Assembly (NCBI RefSeq): GCF_030705305.1
Contig: NZ_JAUZEE010000004.1
Coordinates: 62,001-126,000 of the forward strand
Length of the DNA stretch: 64,000 nucleotides
Direction of reading: 5' to 3'
DNA from: Leptothrix discophora
GTDB lineage: Bacteria > Pseudomonadota > Gammaproteobacteria > Burkholderiales > Burkholderiaceae_C
The notes below the pieces were generated by a model that was not told the origin of the DNA, ran no database searches, and was given only the letters and a program-made list of their open reading frames with translations. The position numbers were made by a program, and so were the translations under genes. Shown in pieces: positions 57,575-64,000 of this stretch (the first letter of the stretch is position 1; every line of letters starts with the position of its first letter).

Positions 57575-58560
57575 ATGTTCCGCGCCATCCTGCTGCAACG
57601 AGCCGAAGACAAGTCCACGCTGGCCCAGCTGCAAGAGCTGGACGAGAGCCAGCTGCCCGACCGCGACGTGACGATTGCCGTCGAGTGGTCCACCCTCAAC
57701 TTCAAGGACGGCCTGGCGCTGACCGGGCGCGGTGCCGTCGTGCGCCAGTGGCCGCTGGTGCCCGGCATCGACCTGGCCGGCACCGTCACCGCCAGCCGCA
57801 GCCCGCAGTGGCGCGCCGGACAGCGCGTCGTCGTGACCGGCTGGGGCCTGGGCGAGTCCTACTGGGGCGGCCTGGCCGAACAGGCCCGCGTCGACGCCGG
57901 CTGGGCGCTGGAACTGCCCGCCTCGATGAGCACACGCGAAGCGATGTCGCTGGGCACGGCCGGCTTCACCGCCGCGCTGTGCGTGATGGCGCTGCGCGAC
58001 AAGCACGGCCTGAAGCCGGGCGACGGCGAGGTGCTGGTGACCGGCTCGGCCGGCGGCGTCGGCTCGATCGCCATCGCGCTGCTGGGCAGCCTGGGCTACC
58101 GCGTCATCGCCTCGACCGGCCGGCCGCAGGAACGCGACTACCTGGTCGAGCTGGGCGCGGCCGACATCCTTGACCGCCACAGCCTGAGCGCCGCCGGCAA
58201 GCCGCTGCAGACCGAACGCTGGGCCGGCGTGGTCGACACGGTCGGCAGCCACACGCTGGCCAACGCCTGCGCGCAGACTCGCTTCCACGGCGCGGTCGCG
58301 GCCTGCGGCCTGGCCCAGGGCGGCGACTTCCCGTCGACCGTGATGCCCTTCATCCTGCGCGGCGTGACGCTCTACGGCATCAACAGCGTGCTGACGCCCA
58401 ACGACGAGCGCGCCCGCGCCTGGCAGCTGCTGGCCGACCATGTCTCGCGCGAGAAGCTCGAGCGCATGACCCAGGAGATCGCGTTGAGCGAGGCCATCGC
58501 CTTCGCGCCCAACGTGATCGACGGCAAGGTGCGCGGCCGGACCGTCGTCGACGTGAAGCG

Positions 58561-58564
<4 letters not shown>
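57575..58564 (+). CDS. Acrylyl-CoA reductase (AcuI/YhdH)-like oxidoreductase
   Basis: A 329-residue zinc-independent MDR (quinone-oxidoreductase class) of the YhdH/AcuI group. It begins MFRAILLQRAEDKSTLAQLQEL, with the family VEWSTLNFKDGLALTGRG near residue 40, VVVTGWGLGESYWGGLAEQARV, and the NADP-binding VTGSAGGVGSIAI near 155. AcuI reduces acryloyl-CoA to propionyl-CoA; the assignment to that reaction is by family resemblance. ATG 57575 follows GAGGAGACACC. The stop overlaps the GTG of the oxoprolinase gene. Confidence 0.85.
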
Positions 58565-62247
<3,683 letters not shown>

Positions 62248-62248
62248 C

Positions 62249-64000
62249 TCAGCGCGGTCCGAAGGCGCCCTTGACCTGCTGCGCCGGGGGCCGCGACCAG
62301 CCGCCACGGCCGTTGCCCGTGGAAGGCATGGAGGACTTGGGGTTGGTGGCATCCGCACCGGCCGACTGGATCGCGATGCCCGACAGCGGCGCCACCTGCA
62401 GGTCCAGGTCGCTGCGGTTGCCGCGCACGTCGATCACGTCCAGCGCCGCATTGGCCGACAGCAGCGGGTAGGCCCCGCAGGCCTCGCCGCGCTGGCAGAT
62501 GAAGTCGTCGTTGTCGAGGTCGCTGCCGGCCACGATCGACACCCGGCCGCCGCTGAAGCCGGGGTACTGCCAGCGCAGCAGGCCGTCCGCGCCACGATCG
62601 GCCCGCACGGCATCGAGGGTGGTGCCGGTGTCGGGGTTGATCAGCAGGACGTAGATCGGGCCGAGGTCCCCGGCTGCGCTGTCACCGGCGGCGAACTTGC
62701 GCCAGGTCACCGGCACCGTCAGCGTGCGGGCGGTCGACATCGTGAAGGTCAGGCTGGCGTACCGGGTGCCGACCCCCAGCTGCACGCTGCGGTTCACCTG
62801 CACCGTGTAGCGGCCCAGGCCGGTGCCCGACGACACCGGGGCCTGCACCGTGACGGCGGCGTTGTCGCTGGTGACGGAGACGACCCGTTCGGACGTCGCG
62901 GACGTCACGCCGAGGTCGATCGTCGCGCTCACGGACAGCCCACCCAGGTCGACCTGCGACGGCGAGGCGACCACGATGCCTTCCGGCGCGGCCGCGCCAC
63001 CGGCCAGCGCGAGCGCGGCATCGACCGCCTTGCGGGCATTGATCAGCCCGTGGCCATAGATCGGATCGCGGAAGGCGACGCCCAGGTCATCGCTGATCGA
63101 GCCGGCGGTCAGCAGCGCGTCGATCTGCCCGACCGTCAATCCCGGGTGGACGTAGCGCATCAGCGCCAGCACCCCGGCCACATGCGGTGCGGCCATCGAG
63201 GTGCCCTGCATGCCGCCGAAGGTCGCCAGGCGGTTGCCAGCGGCATCGAAGGTCGCCACGTCGCTGTAGACCGCATCGGCCACGCCGGTGCCGGTGGTCG
63301 AACGGCGCGTGTCGCCGCCGGGCGCGGCCAGGGCGACCGTCTCGCCGAAGTTGGAATAGGGCGCGCGCTGCGCCGCTGCATCGAGCGCGCTGACCGCGAT
63401 CGCGCCGGGGCAGTTGGCCGGCGAGCCGACCGGACCGGCCGAGTTGCCGGCCGCCACGACCACGGCGACGCCGGCCGCGCGCACCGCCGCGATGGCATCG
63501 CCAAAGGCCGGCTCGCAGGCGCCGTCGCTGCCCAGGCTCATGTTGATCACGTCGGCCCGGCGCGCCGGCAGCACGCCGGCGTTGTTGCCCAGGCCGGCGG
63601 CGTAGCGCATGGCGTTGACGATGTCGACCGTCGTGGCGCCGCCAGAGGGAGGAAACACCCGCAGCGGCAGGATCTGCGCCATCGGCGCGACGCCCGCGCC
63701 GCCGATGGCGTTGAAGGTCGCAGCCGCCACCGTGCCGGCGACGTGGGTGCCGTGGAAGACCGGCTGGTCGGCCTGCGTCGCGGTGTTGTCGCCACTGGGC
63801 AGGTTGCCGTCGCCGGGCGTCACGTTCGAGATGAAGGCCCGGCCGCTGGACACCAGCTGCGGCGCGAGGTCCGGGTGGTTCAGCACCACGCCGTCGTCGA
63901 TCACCGCGACGATGGGCCGCGCCGTCGGCTGGGTCGCGAGGCCCGCGATGCGCGCCATGGCCGCCGGCAGGTTGATCTGCTCGTAGTGCCAGCGCTGGTA
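62249..64000 (-). CDS. Subtilisin-like serine protease (S8), N-terminus outside the window
   Basis: The frame is open to the window edge; 583 residues are visible. The segment YQRWHYEQINLPAA at the edge is the usual start of the S8 catalytic domain after the propeptide. Catalytic residues: Asp in VAVIDDGV, His in FHGTHVAGTVA and Ser in GTSMAAPHVAG. An oxyanion Asn region (VVVAAGNSAGPVG) is present. After the protease domain (about 340 visible residues) comes a C-terminal region of about 240 residues with a beta-sandwich look, as in secreted extracellular subtilases. Convergent with the oxoprolinase with a 1-bp gap. Confidence 0.92.
   Translation of the reverse strand, partial: YQRWHYEQINLPAAMARIAGLATQPTARPIVAVIDDGVVLNHPDLAPQLVSSGRAFISNVTPGDGNLPSGDNTATQADQPVFHGTHVAGTVAAATFNAIGGAGVAPMAQILPLRVFPPSGGATTVDIVNAMRYAAGLGNNAGVLPARRADVINMSLGSDGACEPAFGDAIAAVRAAGVAVVVAAGNSAGPVGSPANCPGAIAVSALDAAAQRAPYSNFGETVALAAPGGDTRRSTTGTGVADAVYSDVATFDAAGNRLATFGGMQGTSMAAPHVAGVLALMRYVHPGLTVGQIDALLTAGSISDDLGVAFRDPIYGHGLINARKAVDAALALAGGAAAPEGIVVASPSQVDLGGLSVSATIDLGVTSATSERVVSVTSDNAAVTVQAPVSSGTGLGRYTVQVNRSVQLGVGTRYASLTFTMSTARTLTVPVTWRKFAAGDSAAGDLGPIYVLLINPDTGTTLDAVRADRGADGLLRWQYPGFSGGRVSIVAGSDLDNDDFICQRGEACGAYPLLSANAALDVIDVRGNRSDLDLQVAPLSGIAIQSAGADATNPKSSMPSTGNGRGGWSRPPAQQVKGAFGPR

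Overview
This window comes from a very GC-rich (roughly 70 %) betaproteobacterium, most likely Burkholderiales of the Sphaerotilus/Leptothrix/Rubrivivax type. Reasons: the urtABCDE/ure gene set, Burkholderia-type trimeric porin, PEP-CTERM proteins, and a BPSS1780-type membrane protein beside the polA - small periplasmic protein - thrB block. The assignment is inferred from gene content, not from a marker-gene alignment. I saw no rRNA, tRNA, CRISPR array, IS element or phage genes.

Layout. 1-3201: an oxidised-purine block (ABC permease end, 8-oxoguanine deaminase, FAD-linked oxidase). 3202-3780: an unusual non-coding stretch rich in DnaA-box-like 9-mers. 3781-4638: ureD, standing alone. 4955-6680: two exported PEP-CTERM proteins. 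6789-14121: a BaiN-type flavoprotein and the urea importer urtABCDE on the minus strand, with several intergenic hairpins. 14367-17180: a large DUF2339 membrane protein. 17192-21776: a LuxR-type response regulator and an NCS1-permease/hybrid histidine kinase fusion. 21999-24619: ureA, a 55-residue small protein, ureB and ureC, behind a sigma-54-type promoter. 24648-36549: a sialic-acid block (sialidase, N-acetylneuraminate lyase, Opp/Dpp-type ABC transporter, porin, NanM-like epimerase, GntR/FCD regulator). 36633-38756: lemA and two TPM-domain genes. 38866-40292: ureE and ureF, followed by an MFS exporter where ureG would be expected. 41754-43111: a low-GC pair, a BesD-like Fe(II)/2-oxoglutarate enzyme and a LysE exporter. 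43397-47000: orphan ParA, NAD epimerase, Gfo/Idh/MocA oxidoreductase and a HugZ/PNPOx-like protein. 47040-55098: catalase-like protein, polA, thrB, rpiA and pyrD housekeeping genes. 55206-64000: HDOD protein, a Gly-rich membrane protein, an AcuI-like reductase, 5-oxoprolinase and the C-terminal part of a subtilase.

How it fits together. The first 24 kb is about nitrogen scavenging: purine oxidation products, a high-affinity urea importer, urease, and a membrane sensor with a transporter-like input domain next to a sigma-54 promoter. The usually contiguous urease cluster is broken into ureD, ureABC and ureEF by unrelated blocks, and ureG is not in the window. The sialic-acid block looks self-contained: one long minus-strand transcript (porin to sialidase) diverges from nanM and its candidate GntR regulator, and the shared intergenic region carries repeated TCATC-W-GATGA palindromes that are good operator candidates.
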